From Tethya wilhelma (Eukaryota > Porifera > Demospongiae > Tethyida > Tethyidae): a stretch of DNA of 64,000 nucleotides. This document shows positions 51,480-62,309 of the stretch, one piece after another. The notes beneath the pieces are model-generated. The model worked only from the letters and a program-made list of their open reading frames with translations, was not told where the DNA came from and ran no database searches. The DNA lies in the NCBI GenBank assembly GCA_964030475.1, contig CAXIPT010000028.1, forward strand, positions 124,001-188,000, written 5' to 3'. A program made the position numbers and the translations under genes. How positions within the stretch are numbered: the first letter of the stretch is position 1; each line of letters opens with the position of its first letter.

Positions 51480-51621
51480 GGAGAATCGTGTATATAGTAT
51501 GTGATATATTTTTGGCAAAAACATAGACACTTATTCCCCTGTTTGATAGAATAGTTTTTAGGGTTTTATGTATAAACATTTTTCACTTTTTTTTTTTTTT
51601 TTTTTTGCATGCTCGTATANN

Positions 51622-51698
<77 letters not shown>

Positions 51699-51749
51699 CT
51701 TGATAGAGTGAGTGTATTGATCTCAATTCTATTAATCTTAGTTACTCAC

Positions 51750-53781
51750 AAATTTATCTGAGACGGGGCCAACAAACAGTGAGAATATCATGTATGTCAG
51801 TGGACCAAAGAGGAACACAATTCCAACATGTAGTGGGTCAAGATTAAACTGCAAACAAAGTCCGTGCACATACCGTGAAAAATGACACAATTGAGTTCAC
51901 ATGCTAAGCTGCAGGGCTAACCTCCTTCTTCAGGAATGGTTCCATTGTAGGGTTGAAGAAAGCAATGGAAGCCAGTGATAGAATGTTGGCTAGCACTGTA
52001 AGGAAGTGAGAAACAAGTGAGAAGCAAAGTGGCATTATAAACTATGAACTGACATCCTGTCTACATGACATTCCTGGGAAGAGACAGGCCATTAGGTTAA
52101 GTAAGATTGACCTACCTAACACAATGATGGCAAAATTGGTGAGCACATTAAACAAGGTTCTACGAGAGAGCTTCTTGGCATCACAACCTGCAGCGAGCAA
52201 TGCAAGAGATGAAGAGCACAAGAAATAGACTACGACTTTAAAAGATAATACTCTCTCTTGCTTTATAGTCACTCACTGGAGTGGTTCACAAGTAGAAATG
52301 TTGGAATGATAAACAGCAGGATTAAACTACCAACAACAATGAATGGCAACTTGAACCCTCCATACTGAATAAACAAAATCACCAGTAAAACCATTGCTTA
52401 TTATAGCAGTGGTGTACTTCGATCCATAGCTACACTATAGATTAACGATACCGTGTATAGGAGACCACCAAGAGGAGGACCAACTACAAAGCCAAGACCT
52501 CCACTGACTTCAAAAACACCCTGTGTGGTCATTATTGTGGGATATCATTATGTATGTGGTTTATGTTGTCACACAGATTATGATGGTATACAACATACCA
52601 TTACTGTTGATACTTTGGTCGGATAGAGTTCTGGCAACAGAGTAAACATTGCAGTTATGTACATTGCTGATCCAACACCCTCTGTCATCCTCAAGAGAAC
52701 ACAGAACAGTATAAAGACCCAGCCAGAAGGCATCATGGCCACAAACCTGGAATGGTAATAATTGAATCTCACATATCATATAGCTGGAAATATTGATGGT
52801 TAAAAATTTGACATTTTAGTCCGTAGAATATTATGTAAAAACATACAAATGAAAAATATCGACAAATTTAAATCTGCCGATTTGCACATGTAGTTAGTAG
52901 TACACATATAATAGAGCTCTTGCAATTGACGTCATCAAAACCGGAAGCATTTTGAAGTGATACTAGAATTAGTTATTTTTGCCATACGGAAGTAAATGAC
53001 AGCTGCCTGTTTCTCCCTATTGCTCTGTACATTTTTGCCATACGGAAGTGACTCATTTTACGTAATTGCAAGAGCTCTATATGGTGGCCAAAATATTGGC
53101 GGATTTTAAATTTGCCGATTGGGACCTTGACTGTTTAAAATCCCTGTCAATATTTCTAGCTATATATACGGCAATGCAATGTTCAATACATACCCAATGA
53201 GGAGAAATGCACCGCCCACAAGAAAGAGACCAGCAATCATGAGAAACTTGAGTCCCAACTGAGGAAGCTGGGAGGGTGCATTATAATGAGAGGAGCATTG
53301 TTCTAACATCCTTTAAAGCATGACATTGTACATTGTTCTACTATTGGAATAATGATGAACAATGAATGTACGTACAAAGTATCCCAGGAGTGGAGAAAGC
53401 ACAACCACACACAATGGAGAAGAACTAGTGATGATACCAACGACTGTTGAAGAGGCACCTTTTTGTGCAGCCTGCAAATTCATAGAATAGTAATATTGAT
53501 TTTAAAAAGGTCAAATCACACATGGATCAGGAGGTGTCATAACTTGAGATAGTAAACATTGCTCTCACCTCTTCTGGAAAGAAAGGTCCTATCAAAGAAT
53601 AGGCCATGCTGACGAAAAAGTACACAACCCACATAGTGATAGCAACAACGAGATTCTTCCAGTTCACTTTCTTTTTAGTTTTAGGGTTCTTTGAGTCTTT
53701 ATGACCTTGGATCTGTAACAGAGGACTCTCCTCTGTGATCTCTTTTGGCGGTGTTTCCGTTGTGTCTCCGGACTGACTCAT
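51750..53781 (-). CDS. SLC18B1-like MFS transporter, C terminus missing at gap
   Basis: Nine exons. Starts MSQSGDTTETPPKEITEESP (53781; a longer frame starts at 53835), then helix 1 (LVVAITMWVVYFFVSMAYSL) and IGPFFPEE. It continues AAQKGASSTVVGIITSSSPL, LPQLGLKFLMIAGLFLVGGA, FVAMMPSGWVFILFCVLLRM, GVGSAMYITAMFTLLPELYP, GVFEVSGGLGFVVGPPLGGL, YGGFKLPFIVVGSLILLFII, then CDAKKLSRRTL and FNLDPLHVGIVFLFGPLTYM ending GPVSDKF at a donor (51749). The order FFPEEA..KGAS, G.E..SGLG...GPP.GG and F.LP...VGLVFL matches SLC18B1, a polyamine-type vesicular transporter of the DHA family (recalled). Roughly nine of twelve helices are present. The last exons should lie below 51750, but that DNA is a GA repeat and NN, so the gene is cut by the assembly. 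Confidence 0.75.
52778..53163. mobile_element. Degenerate inverted-repeat element carrying a nested MITE
   Basis: Left end TATAGCTGGAAATATTGA (52779-52796) and right end (about 53146-53163) whose complement is TATAGCTAGAAATATTGA. Inside are CGGCAAATTTAAAATCCGCC-like blocks similar to those at 59586-59789. The 168-base MITE at 52912-53079 interrupts it. In an intron of the SLC18B1-like gene. Confidence 0.6.
52912..53079. mobile_element. 168-base MITE (copy 2)
   Basis: Opposite-orientation copy of 20815-20982: same length, same TAGAGCTCTTGCAATT ends, a few substitutions. Flanked by TA. Nested in a second inverted-repeat element. Confidence 0.85.
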
Positions 53782-53835
53782 TTCTCTCGATCTCATGGAG
53801 CTCTCGTTCTGTGTATGAATTTTTAGCTTCCACAA

Positions 53836-54139
53836 AGAGCTTTACCGAATCGATCGATGTTTACTTGTGGTCAGCTGGTACTTCTTGCACAACCCACACG
53901 CAATGCATGCAATTCACAAGCCACACCTTCTTTTAAAATTGTGCGCGCGAATGCAGAGATAGGCTAAAGGTCACGCTTCCTGACACATGTGTAAACTTTA
54001 TTCATCAGCATGCTCAATGGTAACAGACAATGGTATTGCATATTATGTATGATTGAGATGTTCCTACAGAGTGTAAAAAGGGGAAACTGAAATATCAATA
54101 CAGTAGACAATGTCACGTCAATGGGTGTGCATTATAATA
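53836..54139. other. Short spacer between tandem minus-strand genes
   Basis: Presumed promoter of the transporter gene plus the 3' region of the multi-pass membrane gene. No ORF of interest. Confidence 0.4.
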
Positions 54140-55300
54140 CTACAAATCAGATCCTGATTGGTGGTTGTTTCTGTTATAGTTCTCATGTAGTGCAGACTCT
54201 CTCCAGCTAGTTGATTCTGCTGTTCCTCTGCGTTCTTTCTTGTTTTTATTCTTACTGTCTCCTCTCCTCCAAAGTCGACCCAGATTGAGAGCTCGGTGTT
54301 TTTGGTGGCCACCATTGACTCCTCCATCAGTCTCATCACCACTCCTCTTGCGGTTACATCTTCTAAAGCACCAGAAGTGCTTGTTGAGCCACTGCTGAAG
54401 AGGTTGAGTGTTAACTAAAGGAAACAAAACATGTATATATACTATTAATTCTATGACGCCAACATAACAAAAGTTGATGTACTTACAGTAGTTTGTTAAT
54501 CCTTGGCCATATTGAGAAGCATATTTCAGAAAAATAACAAAGGCGAACAGGGTGATAATCCCACATATCAAACCTGGAGTGGAGCAACAACATGCATAAT
54601 GAAAACAAAACCCACAAAGTTATGGTCAATACGTTATAAATACAGGAGAGAGGTCTATCACGATCCTATGCACTACGTACTACTCACTCATCATGACAAG
54701 GTGTTCAAAGCTCTCTGTCCTGGTCAGGAAATCAAGATTGAGCCCATCCACAACATTGGTGATCACCACTGTTTGGTTGATGTTGGAGTTATCAGGGAGC
54801 TGTTCACTCAGCGTTGCAGTGACCTGATTAGCTATCTGCAGCTCAATAGCTCTCCTGGCATCGTCCAGTTCAGCCACTTGTATCTGGCACTGGGGGCAAT
54901 TCCTGGTGATGAATCTGTGTGAATACAATAGGCTGCTGTTGACACTCTCTGTCTCAATAACATTATACGGAACAAGTAGCAGGCTACGTACTGCAGGTCA
55001 GTGCCATAAAGCTACTATTGCAACTATGATGTCCCTTACCTGTAAGCCTTCCAGCCAAAGTAGACCAGGAGTAAGAGACCAGTGATGATAATGCCAATAT
55101 AACCAATGAAAAATTCGTATGTAACCTATAGTGCATAAACACATAATTTAAGTAAAGTGTATGATAATGCTAGTTGAAAAGAACAAGCTTACTGTCAGAT
55201 ACACAGCAGGGTAGCCAATGAATATGGCACCAAGGATGAATATGATTGACAGACCAAACTCAGGGTCACTAGTAATGAGAAGAAGAACCTCCTGTCCTAT

Positions 55301-55363
<63 letters not shown>

Positions 55364-56253
55364 ATTGGGTGTAACAAAAGATGGGTTATTGTTCTTACTA
55401 AAAATAGAATGAGCAGCTTGACCACACTCATGAACAGTTGGTAGACTCTATAATAATCTAGTAGGTAGATGAACATGATCGTTATATGGAAAAGAATCAG
55501 TATATTATACTATACCTCCAAGTGATGCAGCTAGGTACATGCAGATCAGTAATTTATCACATGGACTTACATCTCATTGCAGGGTTGCAGTCAAGAAGTT
55601 TGTACGACTTCCAACCAAACTCCACATAAATGAGCAGAGAGAGGAGCAGGAAAATGAAAGTGAACAGAAGTACCAACAGAGCCTGTTTTGTGTTAGTGGT
55701 GGAAGTTCAAAATCATTATTAGTGTACAGTGTTATATCATAGATAGAATAATAACTCCTTCCTAAACAAACACAATCAAAACCGTCATATCTTAGGCTGG
55801 GGAAGACTAGTCCATTCTAAAAACAACTAACTTCTATCAAATATTGGACATGTTATCTTTAGGCAATTTACGAACACTGAGTATCATATTATGTGGTGAA
55901 AAAAACGGGCACTGCCTTACATTGGCTAGGGAGAGATAGCCTACAATTGTGATAGGAGCACAATCAACACCAAATCCTCTAAACTGGTACACCTGAACAC
56001 CACAGTAGCACACAGTGAGGAGGTTGATGACCATAAACATGTAGATCTCAACAATATTCTGTAACTTGATCTGTTGAAATAAAGTTAATCATGATAAAAT
56101 GATTCATATATCAACTATTTGATACATCCTCCTACTGAAAGTGTACACAATACTAATACTTACTGCATACAAACAGAGGAAAAAGTTGTAGATAACAAGG
56201 GCAATGAAGAAATAGATGTAGATTGCTTTGTCTCTTCCAAACGACTGTGCATA

Positions 56254-56326
<73 letters not shown>

Positions 56327-56330
56327 NNNN

Positions 56331-56420
<90 letters not shown>

Positions 56421-56778
56421 CACTCACAGGGTAGGTGGCGTTGCTTGGAATGGAAAAGTTGGTGACTGTCGAGTTAAGCTCATCAGTTAGGTTCTCTTGA
56501 CTGTTGATCAGGTTCTCTATTTGACTTTCAATGCTGCTCTCCAGACAGAAGACATAGTCTTCAATGTTGTCTCGGTAGAAGTCCCCAAGAAGAGTAATGG
56601 TGACCTGTAGGCCAGTCACCACTATACCTGCAAAGTAAGTGTGTTTGTGAGTGCGTGAGTGAGTGCATACATGAGTAGGTTTATCAAGTCAAAATTTATA
56701 CTAGGTACAGTAAGTACTCCTGCAAGGGACAAAGGTCACAACCAAAAAAAAGTATTAGTCATGGCCTCTATTACAAGG

Positions 56779-56821
<43 letters not shown>

Positions 56822-57968
56822 CATGCATGCAGCTGCAATGAGTTATCTGAGCACTTGTTTACGATCACACGTCTTAAAATTGAAAAAGGAATTTATCAGT
56901 TATTTTCTTACTCCAAAATGACCAGACTAATAATCAAAATAAAAATCTTGCAATAAATCAGGTTTCTTTTCCTCCATAATTCTATCCTACTGTACTATAT
57001 TATTACTATACGCCTCACCTGATACAAGCGCCTGCACTACATAGTATTGGCAAAGTTTCTAGTTACACAGGTGGGGAATTCAAGTTGTGCAACTCCACAA
57101 GACAAGAGCACATATACGTTCGTGCTATATACCAACACAACAACAACAGGATGTGAAGATGTGATGGTAAAAGCTGTACCAGGCATGCAATTCAGAGCCC
57201 AGACAACCTAGAGAGGAAAGAAGCCTGATTCTGCTAGCACAAATTTGCGGTGTTTATGTTTCGATTTCCACACATGTACATGGCTATACACTCACAGAGG
57301 GGGGTTGGTCCACTAAACCAACTAATTGTCAATAAGAATTACATAAGCAGTCACCTCAGAGTCCATAGCCAGTTGAAACTTCCAACAATGCCCAGTGTAC
57401 CTTACAGCAACATTTTAAGAAAAGTGCTAACGACATTTGCCAAGTGCTAAAGTGATACAATCGTATAGCACGACAACATGTTGGGACATGTGGAATCCAC
57501 AGAACAGATGCCATACAGAATCGTAATTATTAAACTAGAGATCTTGAATGATACACTTGTCTACAAGCAAGACAGTACAACTGCCAAATTGACAATGAAA
57601 GAGCTGTAAACATATCATGTAGCCAGTAAATTGCAGTATGCCTATATGTCAACAGGGACTAGGCTCTTGACCACACGTTTCACACTGCGACTGAACAATT
57701 TCCTGGACCACCAAAAATGCTTCAGACCACTTCACAAAAATATACTAATTTGAACTTGCATGTCATGCTTGATGCACCTACCTTGCAACAGAGCGAAGAA
57801 TAGAAAAAGCCAAGAAGGCAGAGACAACCCCCAACACAAGTTTTCTGCTTTCTTTCTGTTTCTTCGAGGTAAACGCTCTCTGTAAGACTCCAAAACGTTG
57901 TCTTTCTTGACTTCTCCCGCAAAAGATTCAGAAGAAGGTCCGTTAAGATCAGTTAGATGCGCCTCCAT
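54140..57968 (-). CDS. Unrecognised multi-pass membrane protein
   Basis: About ten exons. Met 57968 (MEAHLTDLNGPSSESFAGEV) is chosen; the frame is open further upstream. A basic stretch LPRRNRKK leads into helix 1 (SLPSWLFLFFALLQ), then GIVVTGLQVTITLLGDFYRD and a probable luminal loop with N-glycosylation sites. More helices follow: KAIYIYFFIALVIYNFFLCL, IYMFMVINLLTVCYCGVQVY, ITIVGYLSLANV, LLVLLFTFIFLLLSLLIYVE, FGLSIIFILGAIFIGYPAVY, FFIGYIGIIITGLLLLVYFG, a soluble segment (DDARRAIELQIANQVTATLS), and GLICGIITLFAFVIFLKYAS. The tail is cysteine- and Arg-rich, ending HQSGSDL. Two parts share FGWK-S/A-Y-K/R followed by a Cys/Pro (IYVEFGWKSYKLLDCNP; LVYFGWKAYRFITRNCP), suggesting an internal duplication of a bundle of about four helices. 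No family recognised. A 170-base GT repeat with NNNN (56327-56330) fills one intron. Confidence 0.65.
56250..56418. repeat. GT microsatellite with four N, fills an intron
   Basis: Pure or near-pure GT on the plus strand (CA on the gene strand), running from just after a donor at about 56428 to the acceptor at about 56246. A shorter one lies at 56779-56820 in the preceding intron. Confidence 0.9.
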
Positions 57969-58084
57969 TTCGCAAGCATTAACAAGTCTGACCTGCTCAA
58001 GTGAACTAAAGAAGAGTGTTGTGGTGGCAGTGTCCAAATAAGAAAGGTTCACTTCCTGTTTCCGGTAGACTGGCCCATGGCCCA

Positions 58085-58106
58085 GGCGCCTGCGCATGCG
58101 CACATG
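58085..58106. promoter_or_regulatory. NRF1-type palindrome upstream of multi-pass membrane gene
   Basis: TGCGCATGCGCA at about 58092-58103 matches the animal NRF1 consensus and lies about 125 bases upstream of the chosen start codon at 57968, a typical position in housekeeping promoters. Inference from motif and position. Confidence 0.45.
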
Positions 58107-58210
58107 TTCCCAGCAAAATTGAACTTTCATTATCTTTTGTACAGTAAGCATATAGATATTATCTACATGGTGTAAGTACCTACATAATTATATCACAAGA
58201 ATATTGACTT

Positions 58211-61200
58211 TTATGCAGTGTTTAGGTCCCAATTGTATGATCTGAATTTTACTTTGACGTTTCCACCATCCCTCAACAAACCACCGAGATGTTGTTTCTT
58301 TACTCCATCTGCCATGTGGTCTAGGACCCAGCGGATTAGCTGTACAGGTGTATATGTTTGAGTAGAGAGTCCTTTACTATTAGACACAATTAAGCCAGTG
58401 TCCTACTACAACAAGATAGTACAATCATACCTCATGGTTATTTGATCCAAAATCAACCCTGTACCACTTCAAGATCATGCTCAGAGTGACCTATGCAATA
58501 AAAAATGAACAATACTCTCAAACCTCCCAACCAACCAACCACACACATACCTCTCTCTTGGACATATCAATGGTGAGGTACTCATCCCCCTCAAAGAATG
58601 CCTCTGTTGCCACAGTCAGTTCCTCGTCAACATTCTGTACAACAATAGGCGTTTAAATTTGCACCTTATAGCGATCACAACAGTAGGGCTTGGTCAAAAT
58701 TTCACCATTTATTTTGTCTATGATTATATCATCACATAGTAATTGTTGCACACTGTAACATCAACAAACCTGAGCAGAGTAGGTTTTGATAGGTGGGCAG
58801 CTCTTGGCTCCACACACAAGTGCAAAATGGACTCGTTGTTCTGGCTCACTCAGAGCTATCTTCAACCTGTATGTGCATGTATAAACACAAAGACGGATTG
58901 TGCAGATATCAAACAAATTATACTATGAGTAAATGTGAGCGTGAGTAAAGCTTTCGCAGGAAGTCAGGAAGTCAAATGTGCAGCCTACACATTTTGTCTG
59001 TAGTAACTGACCTAGGGTCATCTCGTGAGAATGGCCTCCTAAATGATCCAAGAGGCCTCCTGTTGCCTCTCAACACTCCATTCTCCATGTCATTCAGTGA
59101 GAACACTCTACCACCAATGATGTAGCTAATCTGGTTGAAAAACTGCATGTATGTGCATGTGTGGAATCAAATAATATTGCTCACTCTTGACACCTAACAT
59201 TTGAAATACCTTCAACCGCTTCCACAGATTTGTGGGTGGTCCCTGTACTACAAAGGCATGAATGACCAGGGCATTGTAGATGTTGATGAAGAAGGCAATT
59301 TTCTCATTTCTTGTCAGAGTCAAGAGGTCAACACGTTTCAGCTCAGCTGTGGCACGTACGTAAGCTTCAAACTTTCTACTCTGACTGATTCCACGATAGT
59401 CCACAGCCTACAGAGGAGATATTCACATAACCTTTAAACTTTTTTGAGCAAAAGAGTGAGTTCAATCCTACCAATCCATCATCAGATAGGTGTTCACTGT
59501 AGATTTCGAGAATGTACTTCCTCAAATCTTCAGCTACTTCAATAGCTAGAGAGACACACAACAAATGGGAATGATACATACCATATAGCACAAAATATTG
59601 GCAGGAATAAAATTGGGCGGATTGTCAAAAATTTCATGATTGGCAGATTATATTTTGGCATTAGTGCATGCAGCAATACACGTATTCCGTATTCCGTATG
59701 TGCATGCGCAAAAATGACTGTTTGGTGGATTTAATATTGTCAATCCTTACCAAAACCGCCAATATTAAATCGGTCAAATTTTTGTGCTATAGTATTATTA
59801 TGGTATACTACTAAAGTCCACCAGGTTTGAGAATGCCTCTAACATAACTTTCTAGCTAAATATTCAAAATTTCAAGCACCATTGAAAAGTGCTCATTCTC
59901 CTCATTCTTTCGATCGCTTTTCCAGCTTCTTACACCTTACCAGTCAAAAGTTAGCTATTTTATCCCACAAGTAAAGTATTGCATGAATCTCATTACTTCA
60001 CTCCCAGAGCATTCTCAAACCAGATGGGCTTTACTACTCTCATTAAGTCTACTTATAGTAGCAGATAATTTCCATATAATATTATATTTCCAGCTAAACA
60101 TAGTTACACTCCACAGACAAGACTGGTCTTCCTGTCATACCTGATGACTTGAAAGAGGAAGTGTATGGGTTCTTGTGGCAAAACAAAATGGTGCCTTATA
60201 AGCTCATCACCACAAATTTCCCTTACCCATGGCCATCAACAGTTTCACCACACTACTATGTCTTTACTGAATATTTTCACTGTTTTTCTATACACATACC
60301 ACACAAATAAATACATACATACATACATACGCATACATACCAGGACGAGGAATGCAGGCATATGAGAGCTGTGCATTGAGAGCTCTGTTGATTCCATCTC
60401 CAAGAAATCGGTAAAAAAGCTTCTCATCTCTAAACTCATGGTCGAATGTGACATGGTGGAAGAAATGACCTTTGTAAAGCTCTTGACACAACAAGATTGC
60501 TTCTTCACGAGCTATATATGTACAAGTGGAAAAATTTAGGGCACATCACATAAAACTGAGTGAGTGAATCACTGTGAATATGTGCACTGCAAACAACCAT
60601 TCAAGTGTATCCAAACACTGAATCACACATACTTCTGTATCCTTTGTTCTGGACCAGCCACGTAACCAGATCTCGGCCCACAAAGGTGTTCTTGTAGTTC
60701 ACAAGGTGGTAAGAGTGTGTACCAATGATGCCACTGTTGTCACGGATTTCCCGAACAAGTCCTGCAAGCTCATCAGGTGTGCACTCAACACAACTCTCAT
60801 CTGAAGTCGAGAAAAATAATTTGCTATTAGATATGCCATAGATAAAATTAATGCACTCAATAATTGAAATTGTACTACCATGTCATTTATTCTCACATTG
60901 TTCTCACCTGGGCTTCTCTGGCTTGGAAGTAGCTCTGTATCACCATCTGAATCAGTGTGGTCTTCAGGAGGTGGGGAAGGAGCACTGGATGGAGCCTCTA
61001 CACTGGCTACCTCTGCCAGCAGATCATCAAGCTTGTCTTCATCATACTGTAGGAGTGAAGAGTGTTTACATAAAAGCATAGATGGCTACACCACACCACA
61101 CACACACAAGTGGCAAGTTAGGACTGTCTGAGGTGCTAATGAAACGTGGTAGTAAACATTGAGAGTACACTGTAGTATCAAACCATAGATTAAATAGCCA

Positions 61201-61439
61201 GGGATCACACTCACAAGTTTCTTCAGCTCGTCAAAGCCTCCAATGTGTTTGGTGTTGAAGAATATCTGGGGTACTGTCCTCCTCCCAGTTCTCTCTTGCA
61301 TGTCATAACGACGCTCAGGATATTTTTCCAAGTTTACATCAACGAAAGGAACTTGTAGATCGTTGAGTAGCTTCTTGGTCCGCTTACAGAACGGGCAGCT
61401 CGGGAGCGAATATATCACAACTCGGCCAAGAAAAACCAT
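58211..61439 (-). CDS. Glutaredoxin-DEP-DUF547 protein
   Basis: About eleven exons from MVFLGRVVIYSLPSCPFCKR (61439). The glutaredoxin domain is at about residues 1-90: dithiol active site CPFC, then TGRRTVPQIFFNTKHIGGFD with the TVP cis-proline motif and GG glutathione-site motif. An acidic Ser/Pro linker follows (DEDKLDDLLAEVASVEAPSS). The DEP domain comes next (DNSGIIGTHSYHLVNYKNTF, VGRDLVTWLVQNKGYRSREE, KGHFFHHVTFDHEFRDEKLF, YRF). The C-terminal DUF547 has TRNEKIAFFINIYNALVIHA, FVVQGPPTNLWKRLKFFNQI, YIIGGRVFSLNDMENGVLRG, HFALVCGAKSCPPIKTYSAQ and DEELTVATEAFFEG. The end reads LIRWVLDHMADG to NWDLNTA then TAA at 58211. This three-domain order is known from plants and some animals. Known parts suggest redox sensing joined to membrane or G-protein-linked DEP targeting, but the physiological role is not established. 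Ends 243 bases before the start of the next minus-strand gene. Confidence 0.9.
59586..59789. mobile_element. Miniature inverted-repeat element in intron
   Basis: The ends TAGCACAAAA and TTTTTGTGCTA are near reverse complements and flanked by TA. It contains GGCGGATT / AACCGCC-type sub-blocks resembling those of the 52778-53163 element. About 204 bases, in an intron of the glutaredoxin-DEP-DUF547 gene. Confidence 0.6.
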
Positions 61440-61564
61440 CTTGCTGAAACTTGCACTCTTGTGTTTGGACAGGAAATGATAACGCCTCTTCTCATTATAT
61501 AAAAGAAAACCACACCCATAGGTCGACCACACCCCATTCTTCCTCACCACATTATCTATGCCAC

Positions 61565-62163
61565 TAGTCTCGTCCCCAGACTCCACCCATTCTCCAAGGA
61601 GAAAGAGAGTCTGGTACGCTACGTCCAATTTCTTGGTTCTGCTGAGTCAGCATTAGACTGATATATCATGTGACCGTGCATGGCTTTGTACTACGCGCAT
61701 CACGTGGTAATCCCTGAGTGTATTTTCAGTATTTGTCATGAAAAGTTAGAAGATCTGCATACTTAGCTGCCATCTCATAGTCCTTTTGTTCGTGACAAAT
61801 GCCACTAGTGTGTCTGAGCTACACAATTATGGCACGGACAATCCAGAGAACTTGAAAACTATACAAAACGACCTTGAATCAGAAATCAGTGCTGGCACTA
61901 AGCTGCAGAAGGAAATTCACCACAAGCGTGAAGTTAGTAAGCAAAAATCTTTGAATAAAACTGGACTAAAGTCTTGCTAGAAACTGTATGACAATCACGC
62001 GCACTTCTATTGAACATCATGTGACACCTTGAATTCTGCAATCTGATTGGCTTGCACGTTTTCATGAATGCTGACTCAGCAAGAACCAAGAATTTGGACG
62101 TAGCGTACCAGACCCCTTTTTCCTCGCGCGCTTGTGCGAGGGTGGGGTCTGGGCACGAGACTA
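61565..62163. mobile_element. Mutator-like non-autonomous element with 9-base target duplication
   Basis: Flanked by perfect direct repeats CTATGCCAC (61556-61564 and 62164-62172). The inverted ends are about 95 bases: TAGTCTCGTCCCCAGAC on the left faces GTCTGGGCACGAGACTA on the right, and GGTACGCTACGTCCAA then CTTGGTTCT..GCTGAGTCAGCATT (61613-61654) matches its complement at 62070-62111. A 9-base duplication with long inverted ends is typical of Mutator-like elements. Length 599 bases; an ORF of 64 codons inside (61786-61980) has no known similarity. It begins 126 bases upstream of the glutaredoxin-DEP-DUF547 start codon, so it may contribute to its 5' leader or promoter. Confidence 0.85.
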
Positions 62164-62309
62164 CTATGCCACCTGCTATGCCACATGGAGAAGCAGTCAG
62201 GTAGGACATCACTCACTTTGAACTTCTCTAACCATTTAATAAAATTGCAGGTAAGCACTAGATCTATATCATGTAATGTGTAGCCACATATGTCTACGAT
62301 AACCATGTA

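Noticed and set aside
61786..61980. 64-codon ORF inside the Mutator-like element
   Set aside because: No domain, no splice context, and too short for a transposase.
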